Below the pieces are notes generated by a model that saw only the letters and a list, made by a program, of their open reading frames with translations, searched no databases and was not told the DNA's origin. A stretch of 64,000 nt of DNA from Epiperipatus broadwayi (Eukaryota > Onychophora > Udeonychophora > Euonychophora > Peripatidae). The position numbers were made by a program, and so were the translations under genes. The stretch covers positions 1,709,825 through 1,773,824 of the forward strand of contig JAQFVV010000064.1 in the NCBI GenBank assembly GCA_028023455.1, in the 5' to 3' direction. Shown here in pieces: positions 48,614-60,724 of the stretch (positions are counted from its first letter, which is position 1; each line of letters begins with the position of its first letter).

Positions 48614-48628
48614 GAAGGGGGGGAAAGT
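48614..48628 (+). promoter_or_regulatory. Polypurine tract of element C
   Basis: GAAGGGGGGGAAAG immediately precedes the 3' LTR (one T between). It is the expected primer for plus-strand synthesis. Confidence 0.88.
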
Positions 48629-51600
48629 TGTGCCATTACAATTTAGAAACTAGCTAAATTTATAGTAATGTGCATGTGAGAAAATGTAAAACCAAAAATC
48701 ATCACATTTTTATATAACCATAAAAGAAGCTGTAGGGAATCCAAGTTCAAACCCTACCAGATCAAAATTGTAAACACTTTAGACAGAAAGAGAGTGGGAC
48801 AGCAATTATATGCTTTACTTGTTTGTGTGTTAATAAATCTCAAAAAGAGCAGTATACACATTTAATATTTAAATTTTCTGTTAAAAAGCAAAGTTATAAC
48901 ACATATGTATAAGCAATGTATGTGTAAACTATTTAATTGTTTTATATTTCAAATATTCAACATTTTAAATTTCTTTAAAACTAACCTATGCTTGATCAAT
49001 TCTAATATCTTATTCTATACTTCTATTTTGCTTTTCTATAATTGTAATTGGGATTTAAAAGTTACAGATTCAATTAAATAATAGGGTTATAATTTCTGAA
49101 CTAGCATTTATATTATTAGTCAACCAAATTTATAAATGATTGGAATAATGGCAGTGTGTATGCGTGGATATATTACATTCATAAACTACATTTTTTATTT
49201 ATTCAATATTGAAAGAAAATTGAGAAAATCTGTTAAATTTTTTTTTTATTCAACAGTTTGTACTAGAAGGGTTAAATCTGTCAAATTATTTTTTTTGTAC
49301 AATTTTATGTTAAAAGAGGAAATCTGTTGAATCAGATATCTATTTTTGTAGCAATTTTGTTGTTGTAAATGATTGTTTGTCACTTTGGGAGCTTAAGCTG
49401 GGTGGGGACTCTAATTTTGAAATTGTCTTATCTTAAGATCTAAAGAAGGAAGCTCAAAAATTTGAAATGTTACCTAGGTGTAAGGGAAAAAAAGGATTAA
49501 GTCTATTTTTTTAAAACAAAAGTGTCTGGAAAATGGACTAAACTTTTCAATTGAAAAATAATTTAGTTGAAAATAAATTAGAGATCTAATTAAAACGAAT
49601 TTGTCCAAAAATAGCAAGTGATGCTATCTTTGATCGGTTAAGTTAGCTAAAAAATTGGATATAAAAAGTGTCTGGGAAAATCAGTTGAATAATTATTATT
49701 ATTGTGATTATGATTCAGATTATTAGACTATTAAATTGAATGTTGAAAATATAAGAAATGACTGGCTAGAAAAATTATATGTATGTCCCATCTTTTCCTG
49801 ACCATCTGGGAAGCTGCACATCATATAGGAAAGAAAAGATGTTTTGTCTAAAATAATATTCTACACCTTTCAACTGACCAGAGAAATAAGATGTTCTTAA
49901 TAGAAGGAAGAAAGCATTCACCTGCATTTGATGAAAGATGAATTAATCTACCGATAAATATTAATCATCAAGTCCAATTAATTGTTCCAACAACTGACTT
50001 TAAACTCAAGAAAATTTATAAATGTGAAAACAACTGCTGTATTTCATCCACTAAAAGAATCATGCTTGACAGGAAGAGAAGAAAAATTAATATAATGATT
50101 TCCAAATTGTCCACTAAAGCAAATAACCTCAATAGAGTCATCATCATCAAATAGTTATACACCTCAAGAAAGATATTGTTCCCATGTAAAACGGAAATGG
50201 TAGCTGCAGAAATATAGACATTATACAAGACAAGTTTGAACCCTTGGAAATTCGCCACAAACAAAAGATTGGTAATATGACTTTTTATATCTATTTTCTT
50301 TATGATATCAGAGTCTTAATAAACATTTTAGCAATAAAGTGGTATATTTTACTTAAAGAACTTTTAAAGACTATTCAGATCGATTAAAAACAAGAATGTC
50401 TTACTAATAATAACTTTGAGCTTCATAAATGATCTTGAATGTATCAAAATTATTTGTTTATTAATTTTACAGTTATGAAATATTAATGTGTAAAACAATT
50501 TTTTTTATGGTATTATGATTTTAGTTTTAACTAATGTATTATTATTATTTTGGTTTTAAATAATATTTTGTTATTATGGGATAAAACATGCACATACATA
50601 ATAATATTTTTATATGTGTATAATTGCGAGTGAATGTGAAGTAACAAGTAGTATTAGAATATTGGATTATTTTGTTTCAAGTTAAGTATAGCATTTCAGA
50701 GGTAGAAGAGAGGGGGAGAAAATAATTTAAAACTTGTTTATAAAACTTGCTCTTTCAATTCTACTAACATTTTTTTTAACATTCTACTTACATGTTAGAT
50801 TTATAAAGTATGTGTGCTAATGAGCGGATATTTTTTTTTCTTGAAATACTTTTCTCATGGAGTGAAAATCATGGTCAATGTGACATCCAACTTAATACAA
50901 TATACATTTGAAGGGAAAGGGGGAAGAACTTGAAATTAATCTGAGGATTGTTATATAATTAATTATTATTATTATTATTATTCTTATTCATATCAATTTT
51001 CATGTTTATCTAGAAATTTTTATGTATATGTTAGAAATGCAGTAATAAATATTAGTTTGTTTTATTAAATGAGGCATATATATTTCATTAAGTGTAGTCT
51101 TTGTTAAGTGTGATCATTCATCATCATCAGTGGTTGAATATTAGTTATTTAAGATATAAGTAAATATGCTAAAATTAAGCAATAATTATGAATTTCTTTA
51201 TAAAATTAGTTTTATGTTTAGGTTTAGTCCTAGAGCAGTAATTGAAACCCTTGTCATTATCATTATTATCATCACCATCGTCATCAACATTTTAATTAAT
51301 GAGCTGTTTAACTGTTTAAAGGCCATAAATAAATATTGATTTTATAATATTTAGTGATTTCTTAGTATTATTATAACCACATCCTGTCATCTATTTCATG
51401 CAAGGATGAGTGAATTGCCATCCTAAATTAGTTATATATATAATCTGAGCAGTAAACTTATAAAAATATTGAAACACATTTGTTATGCTAAGATCTAAGA
51501 AATGATTCATGTCTAATATACTCCACTTTGGTTTAAAGATGTTTTACTTTTACCTAAATATTAGTGTGTATAGTGATATGGCTCAAAAAGCAAAATCTTC

Positions 51601-52108
51601 CATTTGTATTAGAAATAAAGTACCAAAAAGGGGATTCAAACCCGGTACATGTGAAAGGTTATTAGATATAACTGTGTCTAGATTCAGATAATCTAGTGGT
51701 GCCCTGCTAGACCATATTCACTTATTATTTGTTTAAACATGCACTTAACATCAAACCAAAAAATGAAAGTGGATAAGATCTACTGTCTGTATACCTGAGT
51801 TATATTTTATTGAATTACTAGTGTACTCACCTCACGTGATTTCATATACCTGAGTTATAATACTTGTTATTAATAATTTGCTTATAATTATTGATAGTGG
51901 GGTATCTTGAGAAATCTAATGATAGAAATATGTTTCATTTCATCCCATGACCTGTAATATGATAGATAACTCAGTCTGATCTTTGGTTTAATAGCCACTA
52001 CTCAGGTTAAATAATTCTTTTCTTTTGATATAAAATCTACAATGCATTTTTCGTTTATTGAGCTAGATATTTACACTGGATCTTTGATCGACCTTTAATT
52101 TTGTTACA
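48629..52108 (+). repeat. 3' LTR of element C
   Basis: Long terminal repeat pairing with 41653-44995, with scattered substitutions and small indels. It has one extra segment at about 49642-49787 not found in the 5' LTR. Confidence 0.88.
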
Positions 52109-52346
52109 ATATATATATAATGTCTGTTAATTAAAACAAAATTGTAATTATAATAAAAATAATGCTTTTAACGGTAATAAACTATTATAAACAATTTTTA
52201 AATCTGCAGAAGTACTTTTGGTTAATTTCTTAAACCTGCCTCAACTGCCATTAAATTAAGAAAAACAAAATGGAAGCAAAACATCATCAATTCAAATCCC
52301 ACAAATCTCCTATTTTAATGTTATCAGTTTGTCTATTTATTAAATG

Positions 52347-52369
<23 letters not shown>

Positions 52370-52378
<9 letters not shown>

Positions 52379-52545
52379 TAGGTCACAATAGCTAAACAAA
52401 TTGAAATCTCAAATAGTAGAATATATATATATATATATGGTTTTGAATTAGAAAAGCATGGCATCATGTCACCGAAAGCGCGAACAAAATGTAGATAAAA
52501 TAAATAAATACATGGAAAAGTATATGCTTCCATAAATATAATCAA
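52370..52545. other. TA-rich non-coding
   Basis: Two (TA)n tracts (about 52359-52378 and 52421-52438). Nothing else is recognised. Confidence 0.5.
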
Positions 52546-52547
52546 TA

Positions 52548-52719
52548 TTACTCCAAGTTCATAACTCAACCAGACTAGCCAAAGAAAATAAACTCTAAAA
52601 CACAACCAATGGTTTCATTGCTACAAGCAGACTTCTCTGCTTATAGCCATAAAACAATTGATTGTGTTTGAGAGTTTATTTTCTTTGACAAGTCTGGTTG
52701 AGTTGTGAATTTGGAGTAA
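52548..52719. mobile_element. Foldback element, about 172 bp
   Basis: TTACTCCAAGTTCATAACTC ... CCAAAGAAAATAAACTCTAA on the left is matched in reverse complement by TTAGAG-like and GGTTGAGTTGTGAATTTGGAGTAA-type sequence on the right, with a short loop around 52635. Its left arm is the repeat also seen at 10025 and 29035. Confidence 0.72.
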
Positions 52720-53783
52720 TTTTAATTATTTTATTGACTAGTTTAGCTTTAAGGCTTTTGATGTTTACATTTTGATAGGATATATATGTATGTGTGTATG
52801 TAATGAACAAATTTGCAATACTGAATAATTTTCGTGACTCTTTAATTATTTGGAACATCTAAAAATATTTTTAAAATGTTTGTAAGAGCAACTCATGAAA
52901 TTATTTAAACTAAAAATTAAAATAATTTTTATATTTAATAGTTATCCATAAAATACAAGATACATTTTATAGTTTGTGCTGCTAAGACCATAAAGTTTAA
53001 ATACCATCTTTTACAATAATGGACCGGATGACTGATCTTTGCAAATACATATAGATGTATCTTTGTTGAGTAAATTTGGTCAGTTAAAAAAATATAATTG
53101 TCAAAAATATAGGTATTAAAATATTTAAATGACAGTAGAATTGATGATTTAGAATCTGGATTTAATGAAAAAAAATTTAATTGTCAGATTATTTTATGAA
53201 ATATTTTTAATTTATATATTTTTAATTGGCAAAATTAAAAGAGATTATAAGATATAATTTGATAACTATTAAAGTGATTAATAATTAATGATTTGGGAAA
53301 CAAGCTAAAATGATCAGAGAGGAATCACAAGGTAAAAATAATTGAAATAGTTTCTAAGTTGTGGAAAACATGCTTTTTTTGGATAAGTAAATGAATAGTA
53401 ATAAAATTGAATTAAAAAAAGCATTTCAATGTGTTTATTCATATCTCCACAACTTTAAAGAAATTTCAATCAAGTCAGAGCTAAAGCAATATATCTTTGA
53501 AGCGCCCTCTATAGCTTATAGTTAACTTCATTGAATTTAAGGCTCTATAAAAGTTTGCTAATTCATGAGGTTTTCTGAAATTTTTCCTTGTGAAAACCTC
53601 TTACTTTAAAAGTTTATCCCCTTATTTTACTGCTCAATTAAGAGTGGATAAATTACTCAGTACTGAAGAGGCTTACAGCTGTTTTCAAGAATCTTCAATG
53701 GAACAAGCAGAAGAAAAAGCCATCTTTGAAATTTCAAGACAACTCAGGTTTTTGCTCTCTGCAACCAACCATACCATCCTGAG
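52720..53783. other. Putative intron; one weak open frame
   Basis: A plus-strand frame (53590-53832) contains ESSMEQAEEKAIFEISRQLR and could be an eroded coding fragment. It has no recognised domain and its end lies inside the tandem repeat that follows. Confidence 0.35.
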
Positions 53784-54135
53784 ATTCTACAGTCAAAGAG
53801 AAAATGATGTTGGTGCTTGTCTCATAGGCTAAAGTTGCCATTGGATGGCGCCATTTTCACGCTAAAACTATAAAATATGAACATTCACAGGCCATTGATT
53901 TTAATAATTTTTCTGTGCTTTTTTGTAATGCGAAAATAAAAACAAAACAAAATTGTCTTATTCTACAGTCAAAGAGAAAATGATTTTGGTGCTTGTCTCA
54001 TAGGCTAAAGTTGCCATTGGATGGCGCCATTTTCACGCTAAAACTATAAAATATGAACATTCACAGGCCATTGATTTTAATAATTTTTCTGTGCTTTTTT
54101 GTAATGCGAAAATAAAAACAAAACAAAATTGTCTT
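53784..54135. repeat. Tandem duplication of a 176-bp unit
   Basis: ATTCTACAGTCAAAGAGAAA recurs at 53784 and 53960 and the units are nearly identical over their full length. It looks recent. Confidence 0.9.
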
Positions 54136-54365
54136 TTTTAAATATTATTTTTTTATTAACATATACAATTTAAATGATAATAATAAATGTAAAATAAAAT
54201 CAACAAATTACAATTTGATTCGTGTTTTTTATATCGTATACTTTTTAAATTGTGTTACGGCTTTTTTTTATCAATTTTCTATCGGATATTTTTTTACTTG
54301 TGTTACGACTTTTTTTGTTGTTGTTTAATTAAAAATTAATAATCGTAATAAAAGTAAAAAGTTGT

Positions 54366-54442
54366 TACGGTTAGATTTAGGGTTAGGTTTATAGTTGGTT
54401 TTAGGGTTAGTATTAGGGTTAGTTTTAAGGTTAGTGTTCTGT
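54366..54442 (+). repeat. Degenerate telomere-like TTAGGG run
   Basis: GGTTAGATTTAGGGTTAGG ... TTAGGGTTAGTATTAGGGTT: variant TTAGGG hexamers with one- to three-base breaks. This is an internal, decayed track. It does not mark a chromosome end. Confidence 0.65.
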
Positions 54443-54966
54443 TTGTTTGTAATGCTAAAATAAAAAATTCAAAATCGTAAGCGTACTCGGACAGAAGAAA
54501 GAAACTCAAACTTTTTTAAACAACAACAAACACATACAAATGTCTTCTTTACTTATTAAACATGTTTATAATATTTGCTTTTTATTAAATTTACAAAAAA
54601 ACCTGTATATTTGGACTTTTCTTACTGGATATTTTTTTCATACCGCTCTTTTTTACTTCAAAAATATGCAGATGGTAGAATCTTCTTTGTCTCGTGGAAT
54701 GTTACTAACAGTATGTTACTTGACACGTTACCTAATTGCAACTCAATAAAAACATAGATATTTAACATTTACCCAAATAAAAGTTCAATACAGTACATTG
54801 TAAAAAGTCTTATAATTATTGTTTTAAAAAATCTGAACATTTCAATAGTTTAAAATAAATAAAAAATCCAATGAAAACAACATTTCAATACAATTCAAAT
54901 ACAAACTCTCTCATCAAGCCGTAATTATTTTATAAACTGTGCGAATTCGGAAAATGTAATTGCTGC

Positions 54967-55212
54967 TTAGCAATATACATGCTGTACTGTGATGCGACAT
55001 AGCGGGCTGCATTCTGTAGCACAACAAAAAAGTTGTATTATAGAAAATGCGGGTTCGAATGTGTCGGCAGCGGAAACAGCATTTTCATGTGTTTTAGCAT
55101 GAAAACTGCACCATAGAATGGCGTCTTTAGCTATAAGATGAGTACCATGATTTTTTTTCAAAAGCTCATCACAGAGGATCCCCAATACAAATTTCAAGCC
55201 AATAGTGTTCAA
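54967..55212 (-). pseudogene. Unidentified open fragment
   Basis: An 81-codon minus-strand frame, continuing upstream a few codons without ATG, has plausible protein composition (GLKFVLGILCDELLKKNHGT, KDAILWCSFHAKTHENAV). No splice sites or domains are convincing. It could be a processed-pseudogene or transposon fragment. Confidence 0.25.
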
Positions 55213-55358
55213 AATGCAGCCTCCAGTGAAATCGTTAGAAATTTAAGATTTCCCAAGCTTGAAAAATAGCAAGGTAAATTTTCTTTTAATTTTCCTCATA
55301 ATTCTAAAGTTTCTCAAAATCCTAATAATAAAATTGATAAAAATAGAAAACTAACATA

Positions 55359-56868
55359 GTGTCTTCCAATTTAAATGCCTCCACTTCCCAAAATCAACCC
55401 AATATACTAATTAAGAGCAAGCCCTCTTATGCTAATGCTACACAGACAGACCTTAGAGAAGCTAATGTTATGGGATGGGAAGCTTCAAAAAATAACAAAA
55501 CTTTTTCCATTTATTTGATGAAGAGGTTGAAGAGAACTTTACTGATAACTACAGCAATCCCAATATTCTTAATCTAAATTTGGAGCAAAAGAACATTGGC
55601 TTGATAGCAAATAGATTTAATAATACTATTCCTCACCAATTACATAAATCCTTTCTTAAATTCCACAGTAAAAACACCTCAATCTTGGCTGTTACCAACC
55701 CTTCATGTGATCTATATTAATTTCCAATCAATAAACTATATAATGAGATAACAAGGAAAAAACTGTGGAATCTGATTCATAAAATCCTGCAACATCCTAA
55801 TAATCATTACTTAATAATTGAATTTAACAACCTGACTCAGAAATTACTCTTCCAGAAAACTTTTCAAATATCTTGATGGAAAATTATTTGCAACATTAAC
55901 ATGAATCATCCTACATCTTGTTAGGCAAAATCAAGAATTGTTACCTTAAATTTAAAGAAAATGATTTGCAGCAATTACTTAAGCCCTATGGCAAGGTCTC
56001 AAATTTTAGATACCAAATGATTAAAGATATAGATCTTCCAGTATATATTAATACTGCCTTCTTTGAATTCTCTCTGAATAAAGAATCAACCCCAATGACA
56101 TTCCTAGTCTCTACTATGTGGATACCTCCTCTTGTCATCACCTTCCATGACATTCCTTTACAGTGTTTCTACTGCTGCCAGAGAAGCCACTTGGTGAGGG
56201 ACTGCCCAGCCAGGATCTGCCATAGTAGCAAAAGGATTAAAAACAGAACACACTACTGTAACTCTGTTTCAGTGATGCAGACTGTGGATATACCCATTTC
56301 AAGCCTGACCTTACAGCATCTGAAGCAGTGAAAAATTCCACCTACCCTCTATTGTCTCATGTTGATGAAATTTCTCCTAAATCTTTACCATCTCCTGCAC
56401 CCTCTATGAATGTGTTTGATGAGTCTTTTGGATCAGCATCTTTGGTCATGGAGGAGACATCTCATTTGCCTCAGTCCACAAAAAAAAGTCAAATGAATCA
56501 GATACACTTCCCAAATCTTTGGTGAGCAAAACATGCTCCAAAAAAACAAACAGCAATAGCATTAGCTCCTCGGACACTGAATACCCTGTCTCCCAGCAAC
56601 CAGGAAAAAAACACAAGCCTATTCCTAACACAGATAGCCAAGAAAACAATTTGTGACTTACCCAATAAAGACCTAAGCAAACCTTTTCAAACCCCTGTTC
56701 CTATTAAGGATAATAAATTGTGGTTACCTAAGGTCTCCAAAACAACAAATGCTGAACCAAAATCCATTCATGGCTTGCATTTCAAAGAGTCAAAGGAAAG
56801 GACCTCTGGCCAGACTGGGTATTCTCAAGAACCTAGTGCTGGAGTATCTTCCATGGATGGCCTGTGAT
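55359..56868 (+). pseudogene. LINE ORF1 (RNA-binding, CCHC knuckle), broken
   Basis: Segments lie in several frames. The clearest is 55918-56331: an RRM-like or DUF1891-like stretch (DLQQLLKPYGKVSNFRY, PVYINTAFFEF), then a perfect CX2CX4HX4C knuckle, CFYCCQRSHLVRDC (C at 56164, 56173, 56203; H at 56188). Serine/proline-rich sequence follows (56328-56525), typical of an ORF1 tail. It would coat LINE RNA in the cytoplasm and nucleus. Interrupted by stops around 55580-55915 and after 56331. Confidence 0.65.
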
Positions 56869-57337
56869 CCAGAACAACAGGGTGAAAGCTAGTATGTGTC
56901 CTCTTAGCAGGATCAGTAACTGATGAGTGTGTAAACACATATACACTAAATGCTCATTCAATCATTTCCAAATTTCTACCACTTGTTCAATAAAAACACT
57001 ATAATTTTCTGTTAAAGTAATACCACATGAAGCTCAAAATATCAGGAATTAATATACAGGATCTGAATTCCCTGAATAGGGTGGATGCATTTACCAAATG
57101 ATTTAAACAATACTTGCCACATATTGTGTACCTCTCTGAGACCAAATTACACCAGTTTTCAAACTCCAAAATTCTGAACTTCCTTGGCAATCTTGGCTAC
57201 TATTGTCACTCGGTTTCTTCTTCATCTGCTGCTGGCATAGCGATTTTAATCTCCAATAGTAGACCATTTAAATCCTTTAAAATTAACTATATAAACCCAT
57301 ATAAAGTTATTGCCACCTATTCCACAAGGCCTTCACT

Positions 57338-57343
57338 TTAAAC

Positions 57344-57385
<42 letters not shown>

Positions 57386-57440
57386 GTTTAAATCCATTAT
57401 AGTATATTTATATATATATATATATATACTAAAATGGATT
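57338..57440. repeat. Two adjacent AT palindromes inside the LINE endonuclease
   Basis: TTAAACATTA(TA)nTAATGTTTAA (57338-57391) is a perfect palindrome. It is followed by AATCCATTATAGTATAT...ATACTAAAATGGATT (57390-57440), a second imperfect one. Both interrupt the endonuclease reading frame. Confidence 0.85.
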
Positions 57441-59540
57441 GCTCATCCAACAGATAATCCAAACTTCACACTTGCCTCCAACCCTTACCTGTCTATTTTC
57501 CTGGAAGACTTTAACACCTCCTATCAGGAATTTATAGCTAAATATATTCATCGATTTAATACAAGATTCATGAGTGGAGAAGGCTTCTTCCCACCAAATG
57601 TCTTCTCCTTCTATACAAGGAGGTATATACCTTTCTTATAGACCGCATCTACTATACCCCCAATCTATATTTTTTTAATTTATCCCTCACTCCAACTCAT
57701 AGCCTTCTCCAACCATTTGGAATTATCCCTTAAATTAAACCTTGATTCTGGCCAAGATTTAGCACAGCCATGAGAATCCTTCTTAAGTCCACATTACCTG
57801 AAGCCATCATCTCTGAGGCATACATATATTTTCACAAGATTCATATCATTTCTCTGACACCGGTCAATACCTGGTTTTCCTTCATCCATATTTTAATTTC
57901 CCTAATCTCAAACTATACTTCACATAATAAAAGGCCATCATCACTTCTAATGGAACTTGAATCACTCAACAATACCCTAAAAAATATCCCCCTTAATACA
58001 ATCCCTATATAATCCATCATTAACCTGAAATCCCAAAGCAAGAACAAACAGTTAATTTTGGCAGATTATCTCTCTATCAAAAAATCTTGAATCATCCCCA
58101 CAATTGGTCCAGGGGCTACATTAGGTGGGCTCTGCATAGAGACAAGAGATTCACTCTATCATCTATTATTGTGAGAAATAAACCTTATTCAGGATATAAC
58201 ATGCTTTTCAAAATTTTTTCATACTTCAAGGAAAAGTTCTCCACCCTTGCACCTGACTCCAGGCAGAATTCAACTGCGGATTCTTCACCCTCTAACCATG
58301 GCATTTCGGAAGGAGATATTTCTGGCCAAATTAACCTCAATGCCTGAAAGCACCCATCCAGAGCTACATGCAACTCCCAATTCCTCCTGGTACACGTCCA
58401 AATTCTCAGTTCAAGTCATGTACAACTTAATATAATTACATTTCTTCCAATGCCCGAGACATCAGTGGACTTTATCCCATAGCAATGGTGCCATTCCTAA
58501 AGTTCAGTATAATTCCATCACTGGAGAATCTGTGGCCCATCTCTATGACCCCACTGATGGTCAAGATCATTGAGTCTATTATCAAGGACAAAATTCAAAA
58601 CAAAATTTTTCCCCCTTATTTTGCAATACCAATTGTGAAAAAGGGCACTGCAGATGCCATCAATTTATTTAAAATCACTATACCAGTGGTTGTGCAACTC
58701 GACATCACTGCGTTTGATTTTATCTAAGTCAATACTCTTTTAACCTTACTTGGTGAGGATGACATCTCTACTGGAATCATCAATATTATTAGGAACCTCC
58801 TCTACAATAGTGAAGTAAGCATCTCATTGAATGGGAAACTTTTCCCTCTATTCTCCTCAACATCCTCCATTCCACAGGGCTCTCCTCTCAGTGCCTTGTT
58901 TTTCATTACTTACCTCAACCCTCTGCTCCTTCAAATTGAGAGATCTCTTCCTGGCATCCATATCCCAACATTAAATACCTCAATTCATCACATCATCTAT
59001 ATGGACAACTTGGCCATTTTTCTTCCATCAAAAAATTAATCCCCAGACTTCTATCCATGCTTAAACAGTTCTCTGATCAAACTGGCCTCCAGTTTAATAT
59101 GGCCGAGTCATCTGCCTGGTATTTATCTTCTTATAAAAACATTCCTAGCCCTTTTGCAGAAAAGTACCAGAACTTCTTAGGCTTCCCTATACTTGAATCT
59201 GCTTCTGCCATGATATCTGTCCAAGAAAAGCTACTTCAATCTACACAGAAAATTACACCCTCTCTTTCAAAGTTTACATGTCCATGTTTGCCAAATCCTC
59301 CCTTATCAATATATTAATATTTCCCAGAATATCTAATTTCACCAAAGTCTTCATCAGGAAGATACACAAGATATGCACTGATCTAATTAGAGGCGACAAA
59401 AGTACAACCATCAGCTTGAGAGGCCTGAAGAAGCACATAAAGCTCATTGGGTTATCCCTACATTCCATAGATTCATTTATATTTCAATGTTCCTAAAACT
59501 CTTTCTACAGAATGTTCCTGCTCTATCCCAACTTCTCACA

Positions 59541-59715
59541 CTTTAAGGATATCACTCCCACAAACAAGCCCCCTTCTGTTAGCACTGGTTGGCTGGAAAT
59601 CCTCACATCCCTTATCTCCAACTCCTCACCCTTTAAGGATATCACTCCCTCAAACAAGCCCCCTTCTGTTAGCACTGGTTGGCTGGAAATCCTCACATCC
59701 CTTATCTCCAAATTT
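59541..59715 (+). repeat. In-frame 90-bp tandem duplication in LINE ORF2
   Basis: CTTTAAGGATATCACTCCC starts at 59541 and again at 59631. The 30-codon unit (DITPTNKPPSVSTGWLEILT...) is duplicated with few changes, after the reverse transcriptase domain. Confidence 0.9.
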
Positions 59716-60724
59716 ACTAGTATTCCTAACAAGTCATCCTCAATGAAAATCAATTTCTGGGAAGCTTATTACATCCTTAATCCTGATGTTTCTGCAGGAT
59801 CAACTCTCCTCTGGCTCAACAACTATCTGCTAATCAAGAAATTTAAGTGATTGTTCCTTGTGTCAAATTCTTTGATTTTTTGTTGAAGATAAACCTCAAT
59901 GCCTTGCCTACTAAACCCTTTCTTGTACATCCCCCGAAGATTCTCAAACATAGATTCCACTTGCACCCTATGCCTCAGAGAAGAGAAAACCTCTCTTCAC
60001 CTCCTCTGCCACTGTGTTTCACTTCAACCCTACAGAGACCTTATAGCTGTCATGATAAATGACAAAATGCCTTTCTTATAATATACTGTGTGGATCCATC
60101 CCAGAGATACCTTCATCAACATTCTTAATGTTTTCACTATGGTACAACCAGTGCTGGCTCACATTTAATAATGTACTGGAGCATCTGCTTGATTTATATG
60201 TTGATAAAATAAAAAAAATTCAGAAGAGGGACCAGAATTTGCCCCTCTCCTACATCTACAATGCCATATGAAAGCTAATTGATTTGCTTCCCTAAAGCTG
60301 ATCCCTTTCATACCTGAATAGAAATCACCTATCCTGGAAATGATTAGGGGCTGATTTGCATGCATTCCTTTGGGATTGATTATGATTTTCCTTACTCCTC
60401 ACTCTTATTGCCCAGACTCTGAGTATTATGACATTGACTTCCATTCTGAAAGATTGGTTTACCTATACAAAGCTGTGGCTTTGCATGGACAAAAGTTTAG
60501 AACTATCTTTGCATATTTCAAGACATGCAAGCTTAGTCACCTACCCCCAAGACACTAAATTCCAGGCTCATCCCTTTGCCTCTATGCATCATTAGTCCTT
60601 ATAAGTTGTGCCATGCAAGATATTGAACTATCTCTCTAAATATCATTTAATGTATCCTATGCCTAATTTTATCATAAGCTGTAACCAAATTTTTGAATAA
60701 GGTATTTTATATTTTTATAAAAAA

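Larger units (their letters stand above)
41653..52108 (+). mobile_element. Pol-less LTR retroelement C with very long LTRs
   Basis: LTRs at 41653-44995 (3343 bp) and 48629-52108 (3480 bp) start TGYGCCATTACAATTTAG and end TTTTGTTACA. One base after the 5' LTR is an exact 18-base tRNA-Lys site, and a G/A-rich tract precedes the 3' LTR. The 3.6-kb interior encodes a coiled-coil/repeat protein in broken frames and, just before the 3' LTR, a short integrase-tail relic. I see no protease, reverse transcriptase or RNase H. Both flanks are TA repeats, which hides any target duplication. It is plus-oriented, opposite to the putative host gene. This is a LARD-like derivative of a larger retroelement, probably Gypsy-like judging from the integrase tail. 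Confidence 0.88.
57027..60280 (+). pseudogene. LINE ORF2 (endonuclease, reverse transcriptase), broken
   Basis: The endonuclease begins KISGINIQDLNS (57027) and shows YLSETKLHQF (catalytic E), AAGIAILIS, a degraded GDFN (LEDFNTSYQE, about 57500) and DRIYYTPNL. An AT palindrome insertion at 57338-57440 splits it. The reverse transcriptase shows WPISMTPLMVKIIESII (about 58535), VVQLDITAFDF (about 58685), SIPQGSPLSALFFI (about 58867) and YMDNLAIFL at 58999, where the usual YADD/FADD has become YMDN. QTGLQFNMAESS follows at about 59080. A C-terminal CTLCLREEKTSLHLLCHC motif lies at about 59962. At least six frame changes or stops leave it inactive. Confidence 0.78.
55340..60720 (+). mobile_element. 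Decayed L1/Tx1-type LINE
   Basis: It is read in pieces in changing frames: an ORF1 with a CCHC knuckle (about 55359-56870), then an apurinic-type endonuclease start (57027), a reverse transcriptase (about 58500-59120) and a C-terminal C-x2-C...H-x4-C motif (about 59962-60015). The order matches L1/Tx1 elements. Many stops and frameshifts make it inactive. Both borders are approximate, and a 3' A-rich end near 60710-60725 is likely. Confidence 0.8.

Noticed and set aside
54366-54442. Chromosome end
   Set aside because: The hexamers are degenerate, short and surrounded by unique sequence on both sides.
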